This document shows, piece by piece, positions 20,664 to 30,761 of a stretch of DNA of 64,000 bases. This stretch comes from Actinomycetales bacterium (GTDB lineage: Bacteria > Actinomycetota > Actinomycetes > Actinomycetales > Cellulomonadaceae). Location: contig JAHLLI010000003.1 of assembly GCA_020444245.1 (NCBI GenBank), positions 222,170-286,169 of the forward strand, given 5' to 3'. The position numbers and the translations under genes were made by a program. The notes under the pieces are model-generated. The model saw only the letters and a list, made by a program, of their open reading frames with translations. It was not told where the DNA came from and searched no databases. Position 1 is the first letter of the stretch; each line of letters begins with the position of its first letter.

Positions 20664-21293
20664 TCACACCGCCGCAGCGGGCGCGGTGACCGGCACGTCG
20701 AGCCGGATCACCCCGTAGCTCCAGCCCCGACGGCGGTAGGCCACCGACGGCAGCGAGGTCTCCGCGTCCACGAAGAGGAAGAAGTCGTGCCCGACCATCT
20801 CCATCTCGTACAGCGCGTCGTCCAGGGTCATCGGCTGCGCACGGTGCAGCTTCTCCCGGATCACCACCGGCGAGTCACCCCAGGGCGTCTCCACCGCGCC
20901 GTCGGCCGTGACGGTCCGCTCGTCCTCGGGCTCGAGCTCGGCCGGCTCCGGCTCGAGGAGCTGGGTGGGCACGCCGCCGGCGGCCTTGTGGTGGTCCTTG
21001 CGCCGGTCGCGCGCACGACGTAGACGCTCGATCAGCTTGGTGCTGGCCAGGTCCAGGGCGGCGTACGGGTCGTCCGCGCTGGCCTCCGCCCGCACCACCG
21101 GCCCCTTGCCCCGCACGGTGAGCTCGACCCGTTCACTGGTCCCCGACTGCCGTGGGTTCTTCTCATGGGCGATCTCCACGTCGATGCGCTGGGCGCGGGG
21201 GGCGAGCTGGGACACCTTGGCCAGCTTGTCCTCGACGTGGCGCCGGAAACGCTCCGGGACCTCGACATGACGTCCGACGACGGCGATCTCCAT
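20664..21293 (-). CDS. hpf: Ribosome hibernation-promoting factor, long form
   Basis: A 209-residue protein. The N-terminal ~100 residues are the RaiA/YfiA beta-alpha-beta domain that blocks the 30S decoding site (MEIAVVGRHVEVPERFRRHVEDKL, DDPYAALDLASTKLIERLRRARDRRKDHH). A linker leads to the C-terminal dimerisation domain KLHRAQPMTLDDALYEMEMVGHDFFLFVD. The two-domain form dimerises ribosomes in most Gram-positives. ATG 21293 has GGAGG upstream. The comF-hpf gap (about 180 bp) probably holds its own promoter. Gene order hpf-comF-lpqB-mtrB-mtrA matches mycobacteria. Confidence 0.95.
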   Translation of the reverse strand: MEIAVVGRHVEVPERFRRHVEDKLAKVSQLAPRAQRIDVEIAHEKNPRQSGTSERVELTVRGKGPVVRAEASADDPYAALDLASTKLIERLRRARDRRKDHHKAAGGVPTQLLEPEPAELEPEDERTVTADGAVETPWGDSPVVIREKLHRAQPMTLDDALYEMEMVGHDFFLFVDAETSLPSVAYRRRGWSYGVIRLDVPVTAPAAAV

Positions 21294-21473
21294 GGTGCAA
21301 CCTCCAGGGCTGGGGCGGCGTGGCCGCCCGATCGAACGACGGGAACACCCTCACGGGGCGGACGGCGGGCACCACCTCCACGTCTCGACGGGTCGCGCTG
21401 CGACCGGTCCGACACGTACAGCCCCGCCCCGGGCCATCCGACCCGGTCTGCGGAGCTGCTCCATACATTGACG

Positions 21474-22196
21474 TTAGTCCCCCTTGCCCCCGTGGTGAAG
21501 CGCTGCGCGGGTGATCTCCGGCGTGGCGGCCACGGCCACCGCGCCGAGCACCACGCCACCGGCCCTGCCGAGCAGGTCCTCGCAGGCGGCCAGGGTCGCC
21601 CCGGTGGTCACCACGTCGTCGACGAGCAGATGGCATGCGCCCGGGTCGACGCGCCCGCGCAGCTCGAACGCCCCGGCGTTGCGGCCTCTGGCGCGCGCTC
21701 CCAGACCCGCCTGGTCCCGTCCGCCGCGTCGCACGACCAGGCGTCGCAGCCGGGCGGACGGGGCCCCGCCCAGCTCCTCGACCACCCCACGGGCGAGCGC
21801 CTGGACCAGGTCGGTCCCGCGCCGGCGCACGGCTGACGGCCGGGACGGCACCGGGACCACGGTCAACGGCCCGACACCCTGCAGGTCCGCGCCCGCGGCG
21901 CGAGCAGCGGAACGCACCGCGGCGACCATCACCCCGGTGAGATCCGCCCGTCCCCCGTCCTTCCAGGCCGGCACCGCGCGGCGGACCGGGCCCGCGTAGC
22001 GACCCGCCGTCCACACCGGCAGGGGCGGGGCGCCGTCCATCCGGTCCAGACGCGGCGCCCCGCCCTCGCGGCGTGCGACGGACCTCAGGTCCGCCGCGCA
22101 GCGCGGGCACCAGGTCTCGTCGGGGCGCCCGCAGCCGGCACAGGACACGGGCAGCACCACACCGACCACCTCGCGGAGCAGCCGGACGACTGGCAC
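21474..22196 (-). CDS. comF: ComF-family phosphoribosyltransferase-like protein
   Basis: A 240-residue protein. The N-terminal zinc ribbon is CAGCGRPDETWCPRC (about 19-33); the C-terminal PRTase domain has PVPSRPSAVRRRGTDLV and the PRPP loop LLVDDVVTTGATL. ComF proteins assist single-strand DNA uptake in competent bacteria, and the domain also occurs in purine salvage-like proteins. It lies between hpf and lpqB on the same strand, the order seen in mycobacteria. It ends with TAA, uncommon here. Confidence 0.88.
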   Translation of the reverse strand: MPVVRLLREVVGVVLPVSCAGCGRPDETWCPRCAADLRSVARREGGAPRLDRMDGAPPLPVWTAGRYAGPVRRAVPAWKDGGRADLTGVMVAAVRSAARAAGADLQGVGPLTVVPVPSRPSAVRRRGTDLVQALARGVVEELGGAPSARLRRLVVRRGGRDQAGLGARARGRNAGAFELRGRVDPGACHLLVDDVVTTGATLAACEDLLGRAGGVVLGAVAVAATPEITRAALHHGGKGD

Positions 22197-22244
22197 GCCA
22201 CCAGCCTCGCGCGGGGCGCGCTCGGCGACGCGCCGTCCACAGAC

Positions 22245-23939
22245 TCAGCCCGGGAACACCGGGTCCCGGACGCCCACGGCTACGTCGGTCCACGCCGCGC
22301 CCTGCCGCCACAGCAGCGTGCCGTCCGCGTCGACCAGGTACAGCGCCCGGTCCCCGCGCCCCGCCGCGATCGACACGGTGCCGTCCACCAGCGGGAGCGC
22401 GCTGGTCTGACCGCCGACCGGAACGAGGTGCACGGTCGGCGCCACGAGCGAGCCGCTGAGCCCGAGCACGGCGAGCGTCGACTCGTCCATCCACTCGACC
22501 TGGCTCGCGTCGGTCATCGTGAAGCCCACCTGGAACGACGAGCCGAGCCGCTGGGGGCGACCGGTCCCGGTCGCGTCGCGCAGGATCGTGGCGACGTCGA
22601 TCGCGGGCCGCTGATCGCTGCCCTCGTGCACCAGGGCGACCCGCGATCCGTCGCGCGACACCGCCAGCGAGATCACCGGGGAGTCGACCGGGGTGGCCGC
22701 GAGCACGTCGCCGGTGACGTTCATCACCTCGCCGTCCGGCGAGATGGCGATCAGCCCGGACCCGTTCGCCTCGGCCGTCCACACCCAGCCGAACCGGTCG
22801 ATCGAGGGCGGCAGCAGAGCCGTACCCCGGTACAGCACGACCGGGGCCGACCCGTCGTTGGGCAGGCGCACCAGCGTGCCCGAGCCGTCCAGCACCACGC
22901 GGATCGTGCCGTCCATCGAGATCGCCGGGTCGTGCGCGCCGTCCGGCAGCGCAGCCGCACCCTCGACCGGCGTCAGCTGGCCGTCGGCGAGCACCTGCAG
23001 CTCGTGGTCGGCGATCACGTAGGGTCCGTTGTCCGGCTGCGGATCGCGGACCGGGGCGTCGACGGTCGACTGCCACGGCTTGCCCTCGCCGGCCGTGACG
23101 ACCACGGCGGACACCGTGGTGCCGGCCCGTTCGAGCGTCTCGGTGAGCTGGGCGATGAGCAGGCTGCGATCGGCGGCGTCGGCACCGGCCGCGGCCGCGG
23201 TGAGGTCCACCGTGGCGGTCTGGTCGGCGGAGATGTCCACACCGGCCGCCCCGAGCTTGGTGCCCTCGGGGGCGCCGGAGACCACCGCGTCCCGCAGCCA
23301 CGGCGACGGGCCGGCGAGCAGCGCGCGGGCCGCATAGCTGGGCGCACCGTTCGCCGGGAACCAGCGCACGTCCGGCACCAGGTACCTGCGGTCGGGCGTG
23401 GCGAAGTACACGGCCACCTGGCGGTAGTAGGCGCTGAAGTCGGACGAGGACATCACGACCACGTCGTCCAGGTTCGAGATCCGCCACTGGCCGTCGGCGT
23501 TCTGGGTCAGCTCCATCGCGAGCTCCTCGCGCGAACCGGCGGAAGCCTCGGTGTACACCCCGGTCTCGTCCAGCGAACCCTGCACGGGCACCCGCACCAC
23601 GACCGTGCCGTCCGACTGCGCCTCCACGTCGGGCTGAGTCGTGGACGGGTACACCAGCAGCCGGGTGGTGGGCACCCAGTCCGACGCGGCCTGGTACGTC
23701 AGGAACTTGCGCGCGCCGACGAACTGGTCGATCAGGCCGGCCTGGCTCGCCGCCAGGAACCCGTAGACGATCGCCTCCGGCGACGCGTCCTGCTGCGGCT
23801 CCAGCCCGAGCGGGATCGGCTGAGCGGGATCGTTGAGCGCCACGTCCCCGGTGTGGATCGGCCCGGACGTGGGGATCGCCGCGCACCCGGACAGCGCCAT
23901 GACCGCGATCAGGGCCAGCGCCCACAGCCGGCGTCTCAC
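22245..23939 (-). CDS. lpqB: Lipoprotein LpqB of the MtrAB system
   Basis: A 564-residue lipoprotein: signal MRRRLWALALIAVMALSGC, lipobox LSGC with Cys19. Residues about 165-310 form a GerMN domain (RQVAVYFATPDRRYLVPDVRW, YAARALLAGPSPWLRDAV), and the C-terminal half is a beta-propeller (LpqB domain). LpqB binds the extracytoplasmic part of MtrB and modulates MtrA phosphorylation. GTG 23939 overlaps the mtrB stop by 4 bases (GTGA), so all three genes form one operon. Confidence 0.93.
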   Translation of the reverse strand: MRRRLWALALIAVMALSGCAAIPTSGPIHTGDVALNDPAQPIPLGLEPQQDASPEAIVYGFLAASQAGLIDQFVGARKFLTYQAASDWVPTTRLLVYPSTTQPDVEAQSDGTVVVRVPVQGSLDETGVYTEASAGSREELAMELTQNADGQWRISNLDDVVVMSSSDFSAYYRQVAVYFATPDRRYLVPDVRWFPANGAPSYAARALLAGPSPWLRDAVVSGAPEGTKLGAAGVDISADQTATVDLTAAAAGADAADRSLLIAQLTETLERAGTTVSAVVVTAGEGKPWQSTVDAPVRDPQPDNGPYVIADHELQVLADGQLTPVEGAAALPDGAHDPAISMDGTIRVVLDGSGTLVRLPNDGSAPVVLYRGTALLPPSIDRFGWVWTAEANGSGLIAISPDGEVMNVTGDVLAATPVDSPVISLAVSRDGSRVALVHEGSDQRPAIDVATILRDATGTGRPQRLGSSFQVGFTMTDASQVEWMDESTLAVLGLSGSLVAPTVHLVPVGGQTSALPLVDGTVSIAAGRGDRALYLVDADGTLLWRQGAAWTDVAVGVRDPVFPG

Positions 23940-25618
23940 GGTGTCTCCAGGGGGTCGAGGTCCGGCAGGGTCGCCGGGTCCAGGCCGGCGCTCGGCCGCG
24001 GCACGCCCGCCTCGCGGGGCGGCGCGAGCGGCAGCGGCGAGCCCTCGAGGGTCAGCCCGGCGCGCAGCGGCAGGGTGAGGCGGAACACGGCGCCCTCGCC
24101 GGGCCGCCCCCAGGCCTCGAGCCGGCCGCCGTGCAGGTGGGCGTCCTCGATCGAGATCGCCAGGCCGAGGCCCGTGCCGCCGGTGGTCCGGGCCCGCGCC
24201 GGGTCGGCGCGCCAGAAGCGGTCGAACACGTGGGCGACCTCGTCGGGGGTCATGCCGACCCCGTGGTCCCGCACGACCACGGCGAGCGCACGGTCGTCCT
24301 GGGCCAGCTGCACCTCGACCGGGCGGGCCTCGGCGTGCTCGATCGCGTTGATCAGCAGGTTGCGCAGCACGCGCTCGACGCGCCGCGGGTCCACGTCGGC
24401 CAGAACCGGCTCCGGCGGGAGCTCGACGTGCAGCCACACGGACTTGCGTTCGGCGAGCGGCCCGGCCTGCTCGACCGCGATCGTGACCACGTCGCGCACG
24501 TCGACGCTCTCCGCGTCCAGCATCGCGGCGCCCGCGTCGAACCGGGAGATCTCCAGCAGGTCGGCGAGCATGTCCTCGAACCGGTCGAGCTGGGTCGCGA
24601 GCAGCTCGGCCGAGCGGGCCGGGCCCGCCTCGAGGTCCGAGCGCGCCGCGTGCAGCACCTCGGCGGCCATCCGGATCGTGGTGAGCGGGGTGCGCAGCTC
24701 GTGCGAGACGTCGGAGACGAAGCGCCGCTGCATGCGCGACATCTCCTCCATCCGGCTGATCTGGTCCTGGAGCGAGCCCGCCATCTCGTTGAACGAGCTC
24801 GCCAGGGTGGCCATCTCGTCGACGCCGTGCACCGGGATGCGCTCGGACAGGTGCCCGTCGGCGAACCGCTGGGCGACCCGCGCCGCGCTGCGGACCGGCA
24901 GCACGGCCTGCCGGGTGACCAGGAACGTCATCCCGCCGATGAGGATCACCAGCCCGGCGGCGGCCGCCGCCAGCACCTGCTGCACGAACGACAGCGTGCG
25001 CTGCTCCGCCTCGAGGCTGTACAGGAAGTAGAGCTCGTACTGGCCGGCCGACGGCACGTTGACCACCGACCCCACCAGGATGCCCGGGTCGACGGAGCCT
25101 CCCTCCTGGGGGATCGCCACCGACATCCAGCGCTGCTTGTCCGACTCGCCCACCGCTTGGCGCAGCTCCGGCGTGATGAGCGCGTTGATGGACTCCTCGG
25201 TCACCTGGTCGGGGACCAGGACCGGGGACTCACCCGGCGACCGGCGCAGGGCGACCTCGGGCGCGCCCGAGCCGGTGGACTGCAGGCGCGGCAGCAGCTC
25301 ACGCATCAGAGCGCTCACCTCGGCCGGCGTGGAGGTGCCGGCCGCGTTGAAGCTGCTCTGCGCCTGCTGGGCGGCGCGGGCGGACTCGGCGAGCAGCTGG
25401 TTGACGCGCTCGTCGAAGAGCCCGTCGCGGATCCACCCGGACAGGTAGCCCCCGAGGACGAGCAGGGCCACGGTGCCCACCACGAGCGTGGAGGTGACCA
25501 CCCGGATCTGCAGCGAGGCCCGCCACCAGTGCACCAGCCCGCGTACCGCACGGCGCGTGCGCAACCAGCCGAGGCGCAGGGCGCGCCTCAGCCGGTCGAG
25601 CGCGGCCGAGGACCTCAC
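23936..25618 (-). CDS. mtrB: Sensor histidine kinase MtrB
   Basis: A 560-residue kinase. There is a transmembrane segment near residues 38-60 and a second near 220-245, with the extracytoplasmic sensor between. A HAMP domain, HisKA (FVSDVSHELRTPLTTIR, phosphorylated His) and HATPase (NLLINAIEHA, DHGVGMTPDEV, GGTGLGLAISIEDAHLHGG) follow. MtrB phosphorylates MtrA and controls cell wall and division genes. GTG 25618 overlaps the mtrA stop (GTGA). The C-terminus has a Pro-rich tail. Confidence 0.94.
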   Translation of the reverse strand: MRSSAALDRLRRALRLGWLRTRRAVRGLVHWWRASLQIRVVTSTLVVGTVALLVLGGYLSGWIRDGLFDERVNQLLAESARAAQQAQSSFNAAGTSTPAEVSALMRELLPRLQSTGSGAPEVALRRSPGESPVLVPDQVTEESINALITPELRQAVGESDKQRWMSVAIPQEGGSVDPGILVGSVVNVPSAGQYELYFLYSLEAEQRTLSFVQQVLAAAAAGLVILIGGMTFLVTRQAVLPVRSAARVAQRFADGHLSERIPVHGVDEMATLASSFNEMAGSLQDQISRMEEMSRMQRRFVSDVSHELRTPLTTIRMAAEVLHAARSDLEAGPARSAELLATQLDRFEDMLADLLEISRFDAGAAMLDAESVDVRDVVTIAVEQAGPLAERKSVWLHVELPPEPVLADVDPRRVERVLRNLLINAIEHAEARPVEVQLAQDDRALAVVVRDHGVGMTPDEVAHVFDRFWRADPARARTTGGTGLGLAISIEDAHLHGGRLEAWGRPGEGAVFRLTLPLRAGLTLEGSPLPLAPPREAGVPRPSAGLDPATLPDLDPLETP

Positions 25619-26307
25619 GCCGTACCCGGACCCGCCTTGTAGCCCACACCTCGCACGGTCACGACGATCTCGGGGTGCTCGGGGTCGTGCTCGATCTTCG
25701 AGCGCAAGCGCTGGACGTGGACGTTGACCAGCCTGGTGTCGGCCGCGTGCCGGTAGCCCCAGACCTTCTCCAGGAGCACCTCGCGGGTGAACACCTGCCA
25801 AGGCTTGCGCGCCAGCGCGACGAGCAGGTCGAACTCCAGCGGCGTCAGCGGGATGAGCTCGCCGTCCCGGGTCACGCGGTGGCCGGTGACGTCGACCTCG
25901 AGGTCACCGATCGACAGGTGCTCCGGGCTCGGCTCGTCGGTCCGGCGCAGGCGGGCCCGGACCCGGGCGATGAGCTCCTTGGGCTTGAACGGCTTGGCGA
26001 TGTAGTCGTCCGCGCCGGACTCCAGCCCGAGCACCACGTCGACGGTGTCGCTCTTGGCGGTCAGCATGACGATCGGGACGCCGGACTCTGCCCGGATCAA
26101 CCGGCAGATCTCCGTGCCGTCCTTGCCCGGCAGCATCAGATCGAGCAGCACCAGGTCGGGCTGGCCGGACCGGAACGCGCCCATGGCCTCGTCGCCATGA
26201 GCACAGAACAGCGGCTCGAATCCCTCGGACCGCAGCACGATCCCGATCATCTCGGCGAGAGCGACGTCGTCGTCGACCACGAGGATGCGTCCCTTCATGG
26301 CACCCAT
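25615..26307 (-). CDS. mtrA: Response regulator MtrA (OmpR/PhoB type)
   Basis: A 230-residue regulator. The receiver domain has RILVVDDDVALAEM, the phospho-acceptor Asp56 in LVLLDLMLPG and the Lys of AKPFKPKEL. The winged-helix domain ends HAADTRLVNVHVQRLRSKIEHDPEHPEIVVTVRGVGYKAG, matching mycobacterial MtrA almost word for word in that part. ATG 26307 (MGAMKG) corresponds to the known MDTM start of the mycobacterial protein; ATG 26298 is the alternative. MtrA regulates peptidoglycan hydrolases and replication-linked genes. It heads mtrA-mtrB-lpqB and is divergent from the 26431 gene. Confidence 0.95.
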   Translation of the reverse strand: MGAMKGRILVVDDDVALAEMIGIVLRSEGFEPLFCAHGDEAMGAFRSGQPDLVLLDLMLPGKDGTEICRLIRAESGVPIVMLTAKSDTVDVVLGLESGADDYIAKPFKPKELIARVRARLRRTDEPSPEHLSIGDLEVDVTGHRVTRDGELIPLTPLEFDLLVALARKPWQVFTREVLLEKVWGYRHAADTRLVNVHVQRLRSKIEHDPEHPEIVVTVRGVGYKAGPGTA

Positions 26308-26430
26308 GGTGTCACCTGCGAGGCCGTCGCACGGCCGCGGCGCCCCCACGCGGGGGACACCGGGCCCATCGAAGGCGTCGCCGTGGCACGATGGTCGCCG
26401 GCCGACCAGCACGAGGACAGGGGGTGACCG

Positions 26431-27738
26431 GTGTCGCAGCCGACCGGCGACCAAACGCCAGAACGGCCCGACCAGGAGCCCGCTCCCGAGCCCACCCCGC
26501 CCGCCGGGTGGGGTGAGCCGCAGGGCACGCCGGGCTACGGCCCGGCGGGCGGGACGTCGTCCCAGGGCGGGCAACCCCCGCAGAACGGGCAGCCCCAGTA
26601 CGGCCAACCGCAGTACGGGCAACCCCCGCAGTACGGGCAGCCCCAGTACGGCCAACCGCAGTACGGGCAACCCCCGCAGTACGGGCAGCCCCAGTACGGC
26701 CAGCCGCAGTACGGGCAGCCCCCGCAGTACGGCCAGCCCCAGTACGGCCAGCCCCAGTACGGCGCTCCGGTCGGCTACCGTCCGGCACCGCTGCAGCCGG
26801 GCATCGTGCCGTTGCGCCCGCTCGGCCTCGGCGAGATCTACGACGGAGCGTTCCGCTCGATCCGGCACAACCCGCGCGTGATGTTCGGGCTGCCGGTGCT
26901 CGTGGTCGCCATCGGCTCGGTGCTCGCGATCCTGATCAGCTATGCGCTGATGCCGCTGATCCGCCCGTTCATCGGGGACCTCTTCGCCGGCCTCGACTCC
27001 TCCGGCGAGCTCACCGGCCAGTCGCTGGACCAGATGACCAACATCTACGTCTCCTCGATCGGCGCCGGGGTCGGCACGCTGCCGATGTCGTTCGTCGCCA
27101 ACACGGTCCTGACCGGGTTGCTCACCGTGTCGGTGAGCCGATCGGTGCTCGGCCAGCGCGTCGCCCTCGGCGACCTGTGGCGCTCGTACGGCAAGCGCGC
27201 GCTGCTGCTCATCCCGTACTCGGTCCTGCTCGGCCTGCTCCAGCTCGCGGCCTACGCCGTGGTGCTCGCCCCGGGGTTCGTCCTGATCGGCACCGGAAAC
27301 GAGGGTGCCGGCGTCCTGATGCTCGTGGTCGGCGTCCTGCTGCTGGTAGTCGGAACCTTCTGGCTCGTCGTCCGCACCATGCTCATCCCGCCCGCGATCG
27401 TGCTCGAGGGCCAGCCGCTGTGGACCTCCGTCAAGCGCGGCTGGGTCCTGAGCCGCGGCTACTTCTGGCGGCTGCTGGGCATCTACGCGCTCGCCGGGAT
27501 CATCGTGTGGTTCATCCAGCAGGTCATCTCCGTGCCCCTGGCCATCGTGATGATGATCGCGGCCTTCTCCGACAGCGGCCTGCTCACCGTGACGCTGAAC
27601 GTCCTCGCCCAGGCGCTCGCCCTGATCATCACGTTGACCTTCCTCGCACCGGTGGTGGCCCTGCTGTACGTCGACGTCCGGATGCGCGCGGAGGGGCTGG
27701 ACATCGAGCTGGCCCGCGCGGCCGAGGCCGCCGCGTGA
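26431..27738 (+). CDS. Pro/Gln/Tyr-repeat membrane protein (glycerophosphodiester phosphodiesterase membrane-domain type)
   Basis: A 435-residue protein. The first ~110 residues are cytoplasmic low-complexity sequence with [16 protein letters not shown] repeats; the rest has about six hydrophobic segments. It begins the MoxR/DUF58 block, as does the comparable Rv3689-type membrane protein in mycobacteria. The membrane domain resembles the one in glycerophosphoryl diester phosphodiesterases, but no phosphodiesterase motif is present. The GTG at 26431 follows an AGGGGGTG site. The stop overlaps the DUF4129 start (GTGA). Confidence 0.75.
   Translation: MSQPTGDQTPERPDQEPAPEPTPPAGWGEPQGTPGYGPAGGTSSQGGQPPQNGQPQYGQPQYGQPPQYGQPQYGQPQYGQPPQYGQPQYGQPQYGQPPQYGQPQYGQPQYGAPVGYRPAPLQPGIVPLRPLGLGEIYDGAFRSIRHNPRVMFGLPVLVVAIGSVLAILISYALMPLIRPFIGDLFAGLDSSGELTGQSLDQMTNIYVSSIGAGVGTLPMSFVANTVLTGLLTVSVSRSVLGQRVALGDLWRSYGKRALLLIPYSVLLGLLQLAAYAVVLAPGFVLIGTGNEGAGVLMLVVGVLLLVVGTFWLVVRTMLIPPAIVLEGQPLWTSVKRGWVLSRGYFWRLLGIYALAGIIVWFIQQVISVPLAIVMMIAAFSDSGLLTVTLNVLAQALALIITLTFLAPVVALLYVDVRMRAEGLDIELARAAEAAA
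26569..26760 (+). repeat. Four tandem 48-bp units encoding a [16 protein letters not shown] repeat
   Basis: Four in-frame copies of a 16-residue unit (48 bp each). The first differs at one codon (Asn in place of Tyr); the others differ only in synonymous bases. Each unit is itself built from the YGQP/QYGQP pentapeptide theme. The array is likely length-variable between strains. Confidence 0.9.
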
Positions 27739-28433
27739 CCTCTGTCCGCGGACTCACGTCGCCCGCGCTGGTGGCCGTCGCGGCGATGGACGTGCCCGTC
27801 GAGCCGGACGCCGAGCAGGCCCGTAGCTGGCTCCAGGCGGAGCTCGCCGATCCCCTGTACCACCAGTCGCCCAGCCTGCTCGACCGCCTGATCGCCTGGA
27901 TCCAGGAGCAGCTGGCGGCGCTCGGCCCCGCGATCGCCGGGATCGACCCGCTCGTGGCCGCGCTGGTGGTGGGCGGCGCGATCCTCGTCGTGGTGGTGGT
28001 CGCGCTGCTGGTCACCGGTCCCGTGCGCCGCGCACGACTCGGGCAGCGCACCTCGCACCAGGTCCTGGTCGACGAGCTCCGTTCCGCGGCCGAGCTACGG
28101 GCCGCCGCCGACGCGGCTGCGGCCGACGGCAGGTACCACGACGCCGTCCTGGACGGGTTCCGGGCGATCCTGCGGTCGCTCGAGGAGCGCACCGTCCTCG
28201 ACCCGCTGCCCGGCCGCACCGCGCACGAGGCCGCCGAGGCGAGCGCGGTGCGCCTGCCGTCCTGCGCCGAGGACCTGCGCAGCGCGGCGCGGCTGTTCGA
28301 CGACGTCGCCTACGGCGACCTGGAGGCCTCGGCCGATTCCTACCGCTGGCTCACCGACGTGGACCGGCGGGTCTCCGAGACCCGACCGACGTCACCCGCG
28401 GCGCCCCTGCTCGCCGAGGTGGGTCAGCAGTGA
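27735..28433 (+). CDS. DUF4129 domain membrane protein
   Basis: A 232-residue protein with a short N-terminal extracytoplasmic part, one strong membrane segment (about 75-96, [21 protein letters not shown]) and a cytoplasmic DUF4129 helix bundle. The bundle contains [39 protein letters not shown], the family core. DUF4129 proteins accompany MoxR and DUF58 and are often linked to transglutaminase-like proteins. GTG 27735 overlaps the preceding stop (GTGA), and the stop overlaps the DUF4350 gene. Confidence 0.85.
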   Translation: MTSVRGLTSPALVAVAAMDVPVEPDAEQARSWLQAELADPLYHQSPSLLDRLIAWIQEQLAALGPAIAGIDPLVAALVVGGAILVVVVVALLVTGPVRRARLGQRTSHQVLVDELRSAAELRAAADAAAADGRYHDAVLDGFRAILRSLEERTVLDPLPGRTAHEAAEASAVRLPSCAEDLRSAARLFDDVAYGDLEASADSYRWLTDVDRRVSETRPTSPAAPLLAEVGQQ

Positions 28434-29649
28434 GCGGCTCGGCTGCCGGCAGCTCGGCTCTGGGCGACCCGGCCGTGCGCGAGAGCGTCCGCATCGGCGG
28501 CGAGCCCCCGGCGACGGTCGCGGCCCGCCGGTGGCGCCGGTGGCGTCTGCCGGTGATCGTGGCCGGCCTGCTCGCGGTGTCGGTGATGTTCGCGGCGCTG
28601 ATCCAACCGGACCTGTCGAGCGAACCGTTGGCCGTGGACAACCCCGGCGACGACGGCGCCCGTGCCGTGGCACAGGTGCTCGGTCGCCAGGGCGTGCACA
28701 TCACCGCGACGCACGACCTGGGCACCGCGGTCGCCCGGGCCACGGCCGGCACGACGCTCGCCGTGGTGACCACGTCCGCGCTCGACGGCGCCGCCCTGGT
28801 CGAGCTGGCCCGCACCGAGGCCGACCTGGTCGTGATCGACGCCGACGACGACGCACTGCGCGCCCTGACCGACCACGCCCTGATCAACACCTGGGAGCAG
28901 ACGGGTGCGAGCCGGGATGCGGGCTGCCAGGACCCCGACGCCGTCGCAGCCGGGACGGTGTCCGGGGCCGCGTACTCGGTGCTCGCCCTCGACGAACGGG
29001 CCACCGTGTGCTTCGGCGCCAGCACCCCGAAGGTCGGGGCCTACGCCGTCACGACCCAGAACGGGCGCACCGTCCGGGTCCTCGCCGACAGCACCGTCCT
29101 GGTCAACTCCCACGTCGCCGAGGCGGGCAACGCCGCACTGGCGCTGCGGGCGCTCGGCAAGCACGAGCAGCTCACCTGGTTCCTGCCCCGCCCCGCCTCG
29201 TACGACCAGGTGCAGGGCGCGGGCGGCGAGAACATGGGCGCGTTCTTCCCGCCCGGTGCGGGCCCGGTCCTGGCCTGGCTGGGACTGGTGCTCGTGGTCG
29301 TCGCGGTGTGGCGGGGACGGGCGCTCGGTCGCGTGGTGACCGAGCCGCTGCCGGTCACCGTGCGCGCGGCGGAGACCACGGTGGGCAGGGCGCGCCTGTA
29401 CCGGCGTGCTCGCTCACGCGGCCACGCGGCCGCGTCGTTGAGGGCGGCCGCCGCGCGGCGGACCGCGGCCCGGCTCGGCCTGCCCCGCAGCGCCGACGCA
29501 CCGGCCATCATCACAGCGCTCGCGGCCGCCACCGGCCGCGGCACCGACGAGGTCGCCGACCTCCTGTACGGACCACCACCGACCGACGACGTTGCGCTGC
29601 GGGCCCTGGCCCGGGCGCTCGACCAGCTCGAGAGCGAGGTTCACCGCAC

Positions 29650-29653
<4 letters not shown>
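28430..29653 (+). CDS. DUF4350 domain-containing membrane protein
   Basis: A 407-residue protein. There is a membrane segment at about 40-62, an extracytoplasmic DUF4350 domain (about 66-250, containing NPGDDGARAVAQVLGRQGV and DDDALRALTDHAL), then a second membrane segment at about 278-295 and a cytoplasmic helical tail. DUF4350 resembles a class I glutamine amidotransferase/ThuA-like fold and is characteristic of this MoxR block (as Rv3691). No catalytic role is known. GTG start; it overlaps both neighbours by 4 bases. Confidence 0.85.
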
Positions 29654-30759
<1,106 letters not shown>

Positions 30760-30761
30760 GC

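Noticed and set aside
21320..21345. SOS-like sequence near GATCGAACGACGGGAACA
   Set aside because: The right half is GGAAC instead of GTTCG, so the dyad is absent.
26569..26760. CRISPR-like array
   Set aside because: Repeats are contiguous, in-frame and without spacers; they encode a protein repeat.
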